Source: Dallia pectoralis
Lineage: Eukaryota > Chordata > Actinopteri > Esociformes > Umbridae
Reading direction: 5' to 3'
Assembly: GCA_029465975.1 (NCBI GenBank)
Contig: CM055730.1
Coordinates: forward strand, 7,801,758-7,865,757
Length of the DNA: 64,000 nucleotides
Made by a program: the position numbers and the translations under genes. Each line of letters opens with the position of its first letter. Within the stretch, counting starts at the first letter, position 1. Under the pieces are notes generated by a model. That model saw only the letters and a list, made by a program, of their open reading frames with translations, did no database searches and was not told where the DNA came from. Below are positions 45,259 to 60,400 of this stretch, piece by piece.

Positions 45259-48200
45259 GTAAAACCACCATATATCAGCTTGTGTTCACCTGATATATCT
45301 GTCTTTGATTGACACCGGTCCCAGCGGATTGCAGGTGTTGAGTAATGTACGTTGACGGTGTGACGCTGTAACTTTTGGGCCTTCTGCCAGATGGTCCTCC
45401 CCCAGTGCCTGGGGCCCCAGGTGCCCCTATGGATATCAAGATCCATGACGCCAACAGGGATTATGTCATTGTGTCCTGGAAGCCTCCCAACACCACCACT
45501 GAGGGCCCCATTATCGGATACTTTGTAGATAGGTAATGGAACGTACTGAAATGGGAATCAAATGGGAATCAAATGGGATATGTTCAGCTACATTTACGCA
45601 GCTACTTTATACCAGTGTCGTGACCTGACCAGGAACATATCCACGTTAATTATTTAGTTTCCTTAGGGTTTTCATATAAAAGCATTTCAAGTGCCATGTT
45701 CTAAAAACCGAGCCTCCATTAGAAGTTGACAGGATGGTGTAGCTGCTGTAGATCAGACAGAATGGCTTCTAACAGGTGGGTATTTTTCCTGTCTTTTTCA
45801 GGTGTGAAACCGGAACCGAAAATTGGGTGCAGTGCAACGACCACCCCATCAAGATTTGCAAATACCCCGTGTCGGGCCTGTTTGAGGGCCACTCCTATTA
45901 TTTCCGTGTGAGGGCGATAAACGCACGTGGAGTCAGTAAACCCTCCAGAATTTCTGATCCCATCGCCGCCTTAGACCCAACCGAATTTGAAAGGCTTCAC
46001 GGTAATATCGTATTATCTTAAACTTGATCTAGTGAGTTTATGTTTTATCTGAAGTTAAACTGAACGTATTTCATGTTCTGTGTTCTGGCAGCCATTAAGT
46101 TGGGTGGTAAACTTGACGTTGTGACTTACAAAGAGGAAACTGAAGGTAATACATCACTTTGTTTTTTTATATTTTTCATACACAAACTTTTGACAAACAT
46201 GTTGAAAAAAAAGTATTGTTAAGAGTTATGTTACATTTTCGGACTTGTTTTGGTAAACCTCAGTGTCAGATGGCACTAATGAGAGGGTAAGCCTCCCTCC
46301 TGAATTATTGAGATCACAGACAGGTAGGTTAGAGACGCACTGGAAGTCAAGTCTATAATATTACTAATATATAATGTGAAACAATCAACTACAGGAAATG
46401 TACTTAAAAAACGGCATAATTATATCTTGACAAAATATTTTGAACAGCATCACAAACTGCACATTTCTCTTCTCGATCATTGCACAATGTGTTGAAGTTC
46501 AGTATGATAACTGTTTTCCATCATAAAATAATGAAAATTAGTTCTGATGATCCATTGCCTAGAAAGTAATAATCCAGCCATTCCTTTTTCTAACATGCCG
46601 TCTATCTGCAATAACAATTCAACAACAACTGTCACATTTTTTTTCACAATTCTCTTTCTCAATAATTAGTAATAATTATACACCCTAAATTGGGTCTCAT
46701 CAGAGAGCTGCTGATTAGTTTTTGATGAAAATTCCACCAGGATTGCAAGATCTAACCATCTGTGGCACTTTTTCACACCTAAGAGTACACAGCTAGACTA
46801 GCAACAGATCTCTGTTCGTAGATGTACTCGAAATAGATACGGTCCCAGACCTTGAAAACGTTTACGGTGCCAGATTTCTGTCAATTCGGGTGAATGTTCG
46901 GGGGCAAAAGAAAGTAATTCCTTGTGATGTCTTGTGTCCGTAATAGATGAGAAGGAGGTGCCAGGAACTCCCTCCAAGTTGCACGCCTCCGAGACCGACC
47001 GAACATATGTTGTCCTCAGCTGGAACCCGGCCCCCTATCACGGACGGGCCACAGTCTGGTACTATATTGAGAAGGTTGGCCTCTCCATATTCTCCCATAG
47101 GCCCCTTATTTACCCGGACCATGCAGCTTCAGAGCAGGAACCCTCTCAACCGGGTCTCTGAGACACATACAATCTATGTGTATCCCACCTGAAGAGTTGA
47201 ACAGCACAATTGCAATTAGTGTCATCATCCGTCATCCGCTGAATTAATAGTGTATTTTTATATTTGTCTCCATCCACACAATGTGTGTGTGTGTGTGTAT
47301 GTCGTAACCGGGTGTAAACGTTGTCTTCGGGGCTGTTCCCTGGCAGCGCTTGGCTGGGACTGCTGCGTGGCAGAGGGTGAACACTCAGGTGCCGGTGAGA
47401 TCTCCTCGCTATGCCGTGTTCGACTTGGCTGAGGGGAAAGAGTACTTGTTCCGCGTGCTGGCGGCAAACATGTATGGTACCAGTGAAGCCTCCGAGCCCA
47501 CTGAACCCATTCAGACCCACCAACTGCGCGGTAAGAGGCTCCCAAAATGGCTTCAACTCCTGGAGTCTTCATCAAGTTTGTTCTCAAGTAGTTTCTCACA
47601 AAATTCAACTTTCCAGGTAGCGATAATGGAATTAGGAAGTAATAATGAGGATTTTATCGTACATAGTTTGGCAACAACACTCTCTCATAAACCAATTACA
47701 ATTCCTCTCTGGTTTCTTATTGCTAGAATAAGTCATTTATATCTGGTTTGTTAATGATTAAAAGTGTAGCCAAACAACATCTTACAACTACACATCAGTC
47801 TTAACTGTGTTTGAGGAAATACTATTGTATGGTTAGCTTATCAATATTGACGAATGTTGACGAACTAACAAAGGGTAACGGTTATGACTCTCTAAAGATA
47901 GTCGACCATTTTGTTGAGACTACCATCTTTTGTTAACCTTCTGTAGGTGTCCCATCCGCTCCTGGCCAGGTGGTTGCCACGAGAGAGACTGACACCTCTG
48001 TTGTAATACAGTGGGCGGAACCAAAGGAACCTAATGATCTTATTGGCTACTACATAGATGTTTGTGTAAAAGGCTCCAAGGACTGGGGCTCGGCCAACCA
48101 CAAGCCTCACAAGAGCAACAAGTGTGTATTCAGGACTTATCATTTCAAGCGTGTGATTTCGTTCGTCACAACGTGTTGACATTCTATCTCAAACGCTGCT

Positions 48201-48334
48201 TTTGATTAGGTTTGTGGTTCAAGGCCTGACCACTGGTGAGACATATGCGTTCCGTGTGCAAGCCATCAATGAGATCGGTCTCAGTGACGAATCACAGGAG
48301 TCCTCCCCTATCACTGTGAAAGCTGCCCTCAGTG

Positions 48335-48383
<49 letters not shown>

Positions 48384-48389
48384 CATACA

Positions 48390-48458
<69 letters not shown>

Positions 48459-51400
48459 AATACAGGATATACTTGTCATTAGTCGAGATTCCAACCAGGC
48501 GGAAAAAGTGCTGTGTTCAATCTGGAAGTAGTGAAAGTAACAGCAGACGAAAATTGCAGATACACGATTTTAGCAACCCAACTGTGCTTCGCTGGAGGCT
48601 CTTTTCTCTCTGAATGATCATAGTGATTAAATTGTAGCAAGCTTATCAGGAGTACACAAGCCTTTTGGTAGCTCTCCAGAAGTATGACAAAGGCGTCAAA
48701 GGCCACAGATTCCTTACGTCGGCTGAATATGAAATAATTTGATTACCACGTGCGTCGTCTCTTAAAATCAATGTCACCACTAGGCGGAACACGAAAAAAG
48801 ATCATTATCCTTCCAATTGAAAATGTTCAGCAGGACAGCATATTGTCTTCAGTCTTTGTCTGTACTTTTCTCCTTGTCTAAACATTTTGAATAATTTAGT
48901 AAATATTTGTAAAAAACAAACCATCGGCTCGTGTACTTTAGTTCCTTCGGGGCATTAAACCAGAAACCGAAGACTGTTTAATCAAGCCCGTAAATATTTA
49001 AAATCACACTCTGAGTTATGTGTATTGCGGTCCACAGTTCGTAATGAACAATAATAACGTTGTTAACATGCCAGGTGAGTCCATGACGCACGTTGAAGTC
49101 CCACTCTCTCCGCAGAAACGCCCTCGGCCTCCTACGACATCGCTCTGCTGGCGTGTGACGGCAAGTCCATGGTTCTGAATTGGAAGCGTCCGGTCCACTC
49201 CGGTGGTTCTCCCGTGGCTGACTACTACATCAACAAACGCAGACACGGAGAACACACCTGGAGGGAGGTTAACATCCCACCGGTCAAGGAGAGGCTGTTC
49301 AAGGTACCTATCTGAGCGACCGTAGTCATAAAACATCATGACGTGCCACAGGTAGGATCCTAACGGTTTCTGGGCTTTTCCCTCACAAATTCCAGGTGGA
49401 ACCTTTGACTGCAGGCGCTGTCTATGAATTCCTGGTTTATGGGGGAAGTCTCGCTGGTCTTGGTGCCCCCTCTTCCCAAAGCAAGCCCTTCCGCTGTGAC
49501 GCCTGGACCATGCCTGAGCCAGGTAACGTACCATGAGCCTTTCTAATCGAATATAAATCCACGCTTAATGTTAGAATGATTAAATGAAGGGCATTGGTCG
49601 AACGAAGGTCATTTTGCGTGCAAATGCAAAGTTGCATCCTTAATTTTTTCTAAGCATGTTGCGTATCAGAAGCTCATTGCTTGGGCCACGTCGAATATCA
49701 ATCGTTGAAACAGCGTCACATAAACGTCATACAATCTAACCCCCGTTCCCAGAGATACGCCTTTTACACAAAGAACTGCTTGGCTGTTCTGCTTTCGCAT
49801 TCACTGCACTCCGATTCTCAGGTCCACCCTACGATATAACCTTCTGCGAGATCCGTGACGACTCAGTGGTGGTGGAGTGGAAGGCCCCTGTCTACACAGG
49901 TGCCGGCCCGATCACAGGATACTTTGTGGACTTTGCCAAGAAAGGCTCAGATGAATGGCACTGTTCCAATGAGACAGACGCTGTCAGCTATTGCTACCAC
50001 AAGGTGCAGAGACCGTTCCTTGAATACCTATGAGTTATGTTAATATATGTTGCCCCGTCTGGTCGATTTTACATGCCTTATCATATTCAGGTGACTGGGC
50101 TGGAAGTCGGCGCGTCCTACGTGTTCAGAGTGCGCGCGGCAAATTCCCATGGTGCCGGCAAACCTTCCTTCACTTCTGACCTGGTGGTGGCGAAGGCAGT
50201 GGAAGGTAATGCCAGACGGACACAATTCCCGACACTGAGCAGTTGTTGTGGTTTATCGCAGAGTGCCGTTCATCCGGTACTTTCCACAGAGACTGTTTAT
50301 TTGGGTCAGGACGCCCGTTATAACGGGAGTCAGATTAGCTGACGTGCAGGAGAGCGCCGCCACAGGGTGTGGCGTGCACTAGACGGGCCTGTCGAGGAGG
50401 GACTTAGTGTGGGAGTCTGCTTCTGTCGATAAGAGATGCTGGGAGGACGTGGACGAGAGCAGAGGAAAACAGATGACTCATATACACCAGAGCTCTGTGA
50501 GAGGTTGGAACCTGCAGAGCAGCAGCCAGCAGGGGGCACTGTTGTATTCTGCATGGATTCTACTGTCTCAAACTGCCAGCTGTGTACGATCAGGGAAAAG
50601 TTATTCTCTCTAGATATTATAAATTCGATGGGTAATGTGAAACACGCATGCACAAATAGTCTGTGTGCGTACAGCATAATGATCATGCTATGTACTACAC
50701 TATTAAGACTGTCTGGACAACCGTCTCTGGGACAGGCTAGACATGCAATCTCTGTTTTTTCCGGCGGTCGTCTGTCAGCTTTACTTTTGGCTTTGTCAAT
50801 CAAAAAGGTGCCCATGAGATGACCTGCACAGTGGACGAGGAATCCGGTGACATCGTCCTGTCATTTGAAAGCTGTCAAATTAACGAGAGCTCCCGCTTTG
50901 TGTGGAAGAAATTCTACAAGGAAATCACTGATTTCTCCAAAGAAATTGTGATCAAAACAGAGGGCAGCACGTAAGCTACGCACAAACCTTTTGAACAAAC
51001 CAAACACATTTGATCAAAACGGATCTTTCAAACGTTCTCAGTAGATATTCAGAAATGTGCAATATATTTCTCCTATATCTCCTCGACCCTAAATGCAACG
51101 CTGTCTTTCTTTCATTTACTTGTAGCTCCAAGCTTATTTTCAAGCACCCGGACAAGGAAGATGTGGGCTGTTTCTCAGTAGCTGTAACTAACACTGATGG
51201 TGTTTCTGCCAGCCATGAAATCCATAGCGAAGGTAGGCCGTGGGTGGGCAGTAGATCATAAATAGGAGGTTACTTATTTATAACATCCATTCTGGACATA
51301 TCACAGTATGAAAAATAGATTTTGTCCATGCATGCATGCATACTTGACTAGGATATCTGACATTTTTGCAATTTAGAAGTGTCGTCCACGGGGACGTGCG

Positions 51401-54400
51401 TACATTCGGGATTGGCAACATTTAGAGCCATGAGCGGTTGCTAACGGAGGAGAAGGTGTGTAGGATTCACGCGGTCGTCGGGCACACAGATGGCGACACT
51501 GGGGGGGACCGTAGCACGAGCGAACGCATCTGGCCAAACCGCCATGTGGTGTGCGCGAGCAGACGGACAGATGTCGAGATTCTACCATGCCACGTTCTGT
51601 TAGCGCCCGAAGTGCTTCACAACTTCTTTTTACATCTAAATTAACACAAAAGCACTTAATTATACCGTAGATATTGGAGTCATGAACAATTGTGGCATCT
51701 GTACGGTCTTTAATAACTGTGATAGAACGTGTCATTACCTATATATTACCTATATATATATTATTATATTACCTATATATATATTACGTATATATATATA
51801 TATATACGTATATAATATAGTATTATTCAGCACTTTTGGTAGCGTGGCGCTAAAATTTAAATGGCTACTTGGACTGTCGATGTGTATGCATGATGACAAA
51901 TGGCATGGGATAAACGTGTCAGATAAACTGAATGAAAAATCGTATTATGATGAAAGTTCAACTCGAATAAGAACTGCTGTTTGACTCTTTCACCTAAAAC
52001 ACGATGTTGACATTGGATCATCCAGTGATACTAGATCATTGGAACACAGACGTTCACTGAACCTTGTTTGCCTCCATCGCAGTGCTGGAGAAAATGCTGG
52101 CGAAGAGCTACGGCATCCGACACCCAGGTAGGCTTTATTCAGAATATCTCAGTATGACTTTTATATATTCACTCTCATTTATTCAGAATATCTCAGTATG
52201 ACTTTTATATATTCACTCTCATTTATTCGGGTGCCCATCCAAATGACTATATATCTTGAAATACACAGCCAGTGTGTGTTGGGCCCATTAAATAATGGCC
52301 ATATATATACGACATGGGTGTGCCTGAGTGTGGTGTTGAAGACAGGTGATGAGGCAGGATCCTTGTAAACCACTTGGAGGAGACTGCTATTAATCCCTGA
52401 AAAACATTTTGTCAGCTCTTTTTCCCTAAACCCTTTAGCATGCGGCTCGTCACAGACGATTCTCGTGGTTTTTGGGGACTAATATCTTCCTGAGAACGAG
52501 TTGGTTTTTCAAACTCACTGTACACTGCAAATGTGGTCTCTATCTTAACCAAGCCAAAAATGTGTCTGCATCACTTCCTGTCTCCCTTCGCTGTTCCTCT
52601 ACAGTCATCCCTCTGAAGACCCAGCTGGCCTATAAGATCCTGGAGAAAGGACGCATGCAGTTCTGGCTGCAGACTGAGCACATCTCCCCTGCCGTCACCT
52701 ACAAGTTCTTTGCCAACAACAAGGAGCTCTCACCGACTAATGTTAGGATCACCTATTTGTCATCATTATTTACATCTCAAACCGGACACTCATTGTCTTG
52801 ACCAGAAATGGCACCCGATACCCAAAATTGTGAATTGTTGATTCTCAAATGACCAATTTAGAACATTCATTATAGTGATTCTAAATAGTTCACAATTCCT
52901 GGCCATGGTGTCCTGCTCAAAACTCACTTTCATTCGACTGGCAGTAGTTTTTGCACAGACGTTTTGCATACTCTTTAAGTACTAGATATTCTACTCTGCC
53001 GGTCATTATATCGGTGCCAAGAATAGCCTTCATTGGAGATTGTAAAGAATGCCATTTGACACAACCACATTATTGCATTTACCCGTGAGATTCCTCAACA
53101 TTCACTCAGAAGAAACGCTGCCTTCTCTGTGTTCTCAGCCAAATCATGCAAGTCACGACGTGGGGACGGGCATCATTGAGTTTGTTCTGGATCATTTCAC
53201 AGAAGATAGCGAGGGAACTTTCACTGTTCAGATCGAGGATGGCAAAGCCAGAGGCCAATCATCTCTGGTGCTTATTGGAAACGGTGAGAGCCTGTCTGCT
53301 GTCGGGTGTTGTGTTCTTCCTAAACCCGGTTGGGTTTGATAAGATACCCAGGCACTCATCTCCTGTCTAATTCCTGTTTGGGTTCTAGATTTCAAGGTAG
53401 CTCTTGCAGACGCAGAACACCAAAGAAGCGAGTACATCAGAGTGAAAGAAGGTAAAGGGGTCTACCTAAATCCAGTCCTCTATTGTCATTGGGAATCATT
53501 TAGGTGTCGTTTAAATGAAAGATGGGTTTAAAAAGGCGTGTACACTAAGTTGATTAGATATAACAATGGTTTATTCCTTTAGAACAAGTTATTTATGACT
53601 CAGTGTCAACCCACACATTGTTACAAGGACATTAAAGGGATACGCTGATTTTATTCGGGAAAATAACACTTGGAATCTGAACTGCATAAGACCGTGCTCC
53701 TTTTCTGCTCCTCCTTCATGTGACCGTGCTCCTTTTCTGCTCCTCCTTCATGTGACGTGCTCCTTTTCTGCTCCTCCTTCATGTGACCGTGCTCCTTTTC
53801 TGCTCCTCCTTCATGTGACCGTGCTCCTTTTCTGCTCCTCCTTCATGTGACCGTGCTCCTTTTCTGCTCCTCCTTCATGTGACCGTGCTCCTTTTCTGCT
53901 CCTCCTTCATGTGACCGTGCTCCTTTTCTGCTCCTCCTTCATGTGACCGTGCTCCTTTTCTGCTCCTCCTTCATGTGACCGTGCTCCTTTTCTGCTCCTC
54001 CTTCATGTGATCGTGCTCCTTTTCTGCTCCTCCTTCATGTGACCGTGCTCCTTTTCTGCTCCTCCTTCATGTGACCGTGCTCCTTTTCTGCTCCTCCTTC
54101 ATGTGACCGTGCTCCTTTTCTGCTCCTCCTTCATGTGACCGTGCTCCTTTTCTGCTCCTCCTTCATGTGACCGTGCTCCTTTTCTGCTCCTTCATGTGAC
54201 CGTGCTTTTTTCTGCTCCTCCTTCATGTGACGGTGCTCCTTTTCTGCTCCTCCTTCATATTTCCGTGCCCCTTTTCTGCTCCTCCTTCATATTTTCGTGC
54301 CCCTTTTCTCCTCCTCAATCTCTCTGTCATTACCTCCCTTCAGGCCCTCACTTCAGTCAGTTTCTGTCCGTCCACGTCGGCGACGACTGCTCCGTTACAC

Positions 54401-57400
54401 TAACTTGCAAGGTAACTAAACAGTCAGATTTGAGTGCAATTACGTCACGCCAAATGCTAGATGGAAGTGACGGCAATAGTTAATTCCTAGTATCTCAACT
54501 ACATCCCAGTCGGCAGGATTTACCTCAGCCACCGGTTCCCGTGATTTGAGACGAACGCGCTGCACATTTTGACAGATGGTGTTGTCGGAACACAGACATG
54601 CCTCAATGTTAGGGTCACTGGGTCACTCGGTCTGTTATATCATTTTCAGGTGGATAATCTGAAGAAGGAAACGGCGCTGCACTGGTACAAGGATGATGTG
54701 GAGATTACCTCTGAAGGCCCAGCCGATATGACATCTGGAGTCTGCAAGCTTCCCTTATCCCTGGTAAATTTATCAGACAAACACGGACATTTTAATGCTT
54801 GAACAAAGTGCATATAATAGCAGTTTTTATGTGGGCCGTCGGCAGAAACTGTGAGCTGTTTTGATTAGAGGCCAGATTAAAAGGACCTTGCAATCCGGGT
54901 GACAGGTAATGCCAGGTTAGGTGCAAGCTAGGTCATCCAATACTGGAAGTATCAATGTCGTCATTCGACTAAACCTTTGTCATTTTTAATTAAAATGGCG
55001 TCATACTGCAATCAGACAGTAACACCCCTCAGAGAGAAGCATTGACTCTATGGTTTGCGGTATTCTGATTAGCTTGTAGGGTTTTAGAGGCACAAGCTAG
55101 GAGCCCCACCAGCAGTGTGTTTAGTCGTTTAGTCATTACACGACCATTGCTTGGATTATATCACCTGTGTTGTTTCATGCATGACGTGAGGTTTTACTCT
55201 ACAAATGTTTCGGGGATTGGTCCCACAGGAATGTAACAGTGGTCGTTGTGAAGAATGAAACGGCGTTGTATCGGGTGATAAGAGTGTCCTTTGAACCCTG
55301 GATGGGAAACACTGTAGGAGCAGACAGGCCTTCGCCATACAAAGAGCTTTTTCAGCAGGGCCGGCCCAGGGCATACACGGTATAGGCATATGCTAGGGGC
55401 GCCAAACGAGTACAAATATAAAAATACTAATTGTCTGCGCTGCTAGGGGGGCACCAGGCAAAATCTTGCCTGGGGCACCATATTGGTCAGGGCCGGCACT
55501 GTTTTTCATTTTTGTTAAGGTTGAGCTTGAGGTGCTGGGTCGCTACCTGAACAGAGATGTTTGGAGATGTCTCGCCAGGTTCAATCCAACAGGTGATGTC
55601 TGGTCGCCATGAAAAACATGACAAGTCAAAGACATGACGAGTAAAAGAAAACAGAGTAATTCCTCTTCCCCTGGTCCTAGATCTTCCATGGCTTTTAATA
55701 TTATTCATTGCTAATACAGTGCTCAACTGTAAAAAATACCTTGCTCTCAGCTTGATTGGTGCCGAACAATATGTCCAACTCCTCAGGCACAAACTTGGGT
55801 GAATGATGTGTCTTATTGGGAATGTCACCAGATCTAGGAGTTTGGAGTTTTAGCCCTGCAGTATAATGTCACACTAGGGAATGTTTTGGGAGGGCTGATA
55901 TCTGACATCTTAAGTATTTGCCAGGTTTGTACTGTTTCATCCCGTGGTTTGGGCACTGCTGGGAATGCATTGGTTTAACTGGTAGTTCAACAAGAACTCC
56001 TCTTTTCATCATGTATCAGATAATCTCTCCTCTGGAAGGGGGTTTCTATTTCTGTTAATAATATCCTGTCTTTAAAATTCTACCTAGTTCTCTAAGGCTT
56101 CCATTGGGATTTACAAAGCTACCATCAGTGATGACAGAGGAAAGGATCAGTCCCAAATTGAAATATCTGGCAAAGGTAAACATACTAATACAAATTGTGT
56201 TTTATGAGAATTGGTTTGCCATAAAACAATAACATACTTTTAAACCTAATTTTTCTCTGTCAACATCTTCTTACAGCCTTTGATGAAATTATCGACAAGC
56301 TTTCTAAACTTGCTGGTAGGTACTCATCTCTTACCTTTATTGTCACTTTCCTTTTTAGCATGCTTTATTCAAATAATTTGCTATTATTTTGTTCTACTTG
56401 TTATTCAACCGGCGCGACAAATACGTTTGACTCGTTTATCAGTTAAAGATCACATTCCTCGCACAGCAAAGCTAAATCTGTGTGGAAATTAATGAGGAGA
56501 ACTACAAAGGCAGTGTGCATATCATGCTTCCTTTTAGCCTGTCCTCGTGAACTTGGCTGCGAATAACAAATCTGTCTTTGCTAGAAGTTGCAGTGCCTAG
56601 TAAAAGCATTGAAACCCCTTCGTTTCATCTTAGGAAATATTTGTAAGAAAAGTTTAAAATGGAAATATGATAATATAAGTATTAAATCCCAACACATTAA
56701 TATTTGTTTTTTTCCCCCTGCTGTTGAGAAGCATCCTCACAGCTTGAAGCTGTCGCCATGATACATCTCACAATAAACCCCTCCCACAGCACATACCATT
56801 TATTAAACACCAGTTTTATAAAAGTTTAATCAACAGTTTCATTTCTCCTGTCCTGCCCACTGAACTATACACCTTGTCTTCCTCGATTGTGCTTTTGAGT
56901 TTTGAGGGACAGCCTCCACTTCCTAATAATTAATCCAACTGTGCATATAGAGAAATCAACACATTTTTGTACCCTATCTATGTACCGGTATTTGTCTTGT
57001 TCATCAAAAAAGTCTATAGAATGTCATTTGGCCTATTCACAGCCTGTCCAATGCTCCTTTAAAAGGATGGTTTTATTCAGAAAATGTGCTCTTACCTTTT
57101 AAGGCACATGGATGGAGGCCAATGTTAAGGTAATTGTGTCCTCGTTTTCATCCTTGTTATTTGGCCATTTAATTTGTGGAAACTGTGAGCTTCCATGCCA
57201 CAGGGTTGAATACGAATGCAAGCTATGTGCTTTTGTTTGACGTTTGTTACAAAAATCAACCAACTTTAATCCAATGTCACCATACTATAAACTATATTGT
57301 GTGTAATGGTTTAAAAAAATAACATCAAACATAATGTCATTTCAATGTACCATTTAAAAGAAAACAAAAAAATGAACTGTTCTAGTATCTTAAGACACCA

Positions 57401-60400
57401 ATACAACACTCTGTCAATAAGTCTATAGGCACTAAAGCATGCTTTTTCTTGCTCAATAGGATCCTCTGCAGCCGAGCTGGGAATTCACTGCACTGCAACA
57501 GGCATTCAGATACACTGCCACATGAAATACTATACAGAAGAGATGAAAATCCATTGGCTACACATGTAAGCTAATGCTACGTGTTTCCTGGGTGCTTTTC
57601 TCTTATTCAATAATGCACTGAATGAGAAATTATGGAAATGGAATTGGCACAAGATTCATCCCGGGGCATATCGCGAGCCAGGCATGTAAATATGTTTTGA
57701 GATTATGTCTAAAACGGTGCCTCTTCAGTGTTTGAACAGACAAAGATGGTTCTGGGAAACAAGTGACACGAAAGGATGACTAGAGACTGCCTTTCTTCAC
57801 CCACTATCAATACAACGCAAAATCTGTCTGAGTTACAATTTTCCCTAATGCTCTGTCCCGGGGAAATATTTTCTAGGCCTACCTAACAGAATGGTGATAA
57901 AACACCCTCCCTCAGGCTCGTGGGAAGTCATGGCTTGTAGCAGCCTGAGCGGAGCACACCAGTCTCAGCTAAACCGTGCGTGGGCCCTTTAATCCCCGTA
58001 TAAACATTTAAAAGTAGCTGCTTCAGGTCTTCACTTTCTTCGAGCGTACATGACACTGATAGGGGGAGCATGTTTCGCCATGGTAACAATTTCACACAAA
58101 TTGACCACAAAAAAAGTGCACAATTTCCCATGATTCTTCTCAGATTTGAGCTTGGCAAATTTCAGTTCCTCCCCGAGATGCCAAGAGGGCCATGACACAT
58201 AAATAAGATAATGATGATGCCCAAATGGTCCGGCCGGCAATTGCAGCTGGTCATTATTTGATAAACTACTACAATATGGCACTTAGTATGTCATTAGAAT
58301 CCTTCAGTATTTAATGGTATGCGTTTCACGGTGGTGTTCTCCAATTAATATCCTATTTGAGCTACCTGTGAGTTACAGTTCACAATATTTCAATGGACTA
58401 CTCTTTCGGAAAACCTGTTTGGGTCTACTCGTTAAAACAAAGGACACGTGCTATTTTTGTAAAAAAAAAACGGTTTATTTTTTACCTTTTCAGGGACAGA
58501 AAACTCTCTCACTCCGACAAGGTGCATATTGGAGGAACCCCTGACATGGCCACTATGGAGATAATTGAACCCACAGAGAAGGATAAGGGTTTGTACCAGA
58601 TCCAGATCGTAGACAGTGAGAAGACCTACACTCGCACCGTTGACCTTTCTGGAGATGGTGAGTGAGATAACATCTGATATTCAAAATAGCAAATGGCGTT
58701 GTTTTTCAACAGCCTCTTCTCTTTCGGTCTCCTAGCGTAATATGTGAATGTGCAGGGTTCATTCAGCATGTGACGGGAAAATCAGAAACCTTATGAGTGG
58801 AGTTCAGGTTTTTAGACAGTCACAGTCATTTGTATGCATTGGAATTCCCGGGCAAACCTTTGCCAGTTGTCTCATATTGGCACGTGTTCAGACTGTAACA
58901 GCTGCATGTGGGAAAAAACTGAAGTTGCATGTTATTTCCACACCTCAGGCTGTGTGCCACTGAGGTAGTGTTTTCCGATAGACCACCGTCGCAAGACTGC
59001 TGACTATCTTTATCAAACTGATGAATTCCTGAACACTGATTGTTTTTCTGCACATCACGGACCATGGCCCACTTTACGGCTGTACCGCCATTATCTTTGG
59101 CTAACCCAAGCAGTGTCTCATGCTGTGGTTTTGCCGGTTTCTACATTTATAATTAAAGGGAAAGGGCATCTCTGCAGCTGGTTACACAGGAGCAAGCAGC
59201 ATATTTAGGAATACCCGTGATATGAAATAACAGGCAGACAATATCAAAGGTGTAATCCTGGCTCAGACTTCAGTAATTCAACAGACTGTTTGATGACAAA
59301 CATAATCAAGGGCTGGTCTTTGACAGGTCACGCCATTTATGGGCTGGAAACGGTTACGACTGAGCGAGGATCAGCTTTTTCAGGCAAAAGCATTGAAATA
59401 ATTATTAATAATAATAACAACAGAAGTTATTATATTTCTATGATGTTTTGCTGCTTTGCCTCCAAGACGAGTTACTGTAAGAACAGCAAAACTAAGAATC
59501 CCCTCAACCTACACTTCGAATTTTGTTTTGTACGGCGTAACTCTGATGCAACCATTTGAAAACCAATAATGTATGTTTTTTCTTTTCCTTCACAGCCTAC
59601 GATAAAGCCTTTGCAGAATTTACAACACTCAAGTAAGATAATTACATCATAAATATGCCATGGGTTGGTGTATATATTGTCATGCACATGAACGTAGGGC
59701 ATTAACGGCGTACACTTTTCTCAGATTTTTACATAGTGTTAAAATATTTGACAATGCGGAGCATTTGGTTGTAGTCCAAGTCTCAGAGTGAAATATACCA
59801 AGCCTCACCGTGCTGATAAACACAGTAACAATGACATTATTCTCTTGTTTTCCAGAGAGGAAGCATATGCAGATAGCAGTGAGTACATAATGATAGATCA
59901 TGGTTCTGTAAAATCCTTTTGATTCTGACACTATTGTGAGGATATGATGTGAATTTTCAGACCGTGGCAAAGTGTTAGGCGGGCTGCCTGATGTTGTCAC
60001 AATCATGGAGAAGAAGGTAATTCACTGTTCGTTTTTTATGCTTTTTTAAAAACATTGTATTGAACTTGTCGTGAACAATTCGACTAGTGGACACACACGG
60101 TTAAACACACTGGGAGCTGTCAGTGTCCACTATCATAACCAGACGATCTCAGTTGGTGAAAACGCTGCAATTTCCGTCCAATCAGGAGTTCTGGTTCTGC
60201 TGTAGCCTATTGGTGCATAGCAGAGCCCCACCCCTAGCTGGAATATTTTGTGTACATGTTTATGTACAGGTATATTTATATGTAAAGATATATGTTTATG
60301 TGCAGGTATATTCATATATTCAGGTGTATGTGCAGGTATATTTATATGTTCATGTACAAGTATATTTATATGTATATGTGCAGGTATATGTATATGTAAA

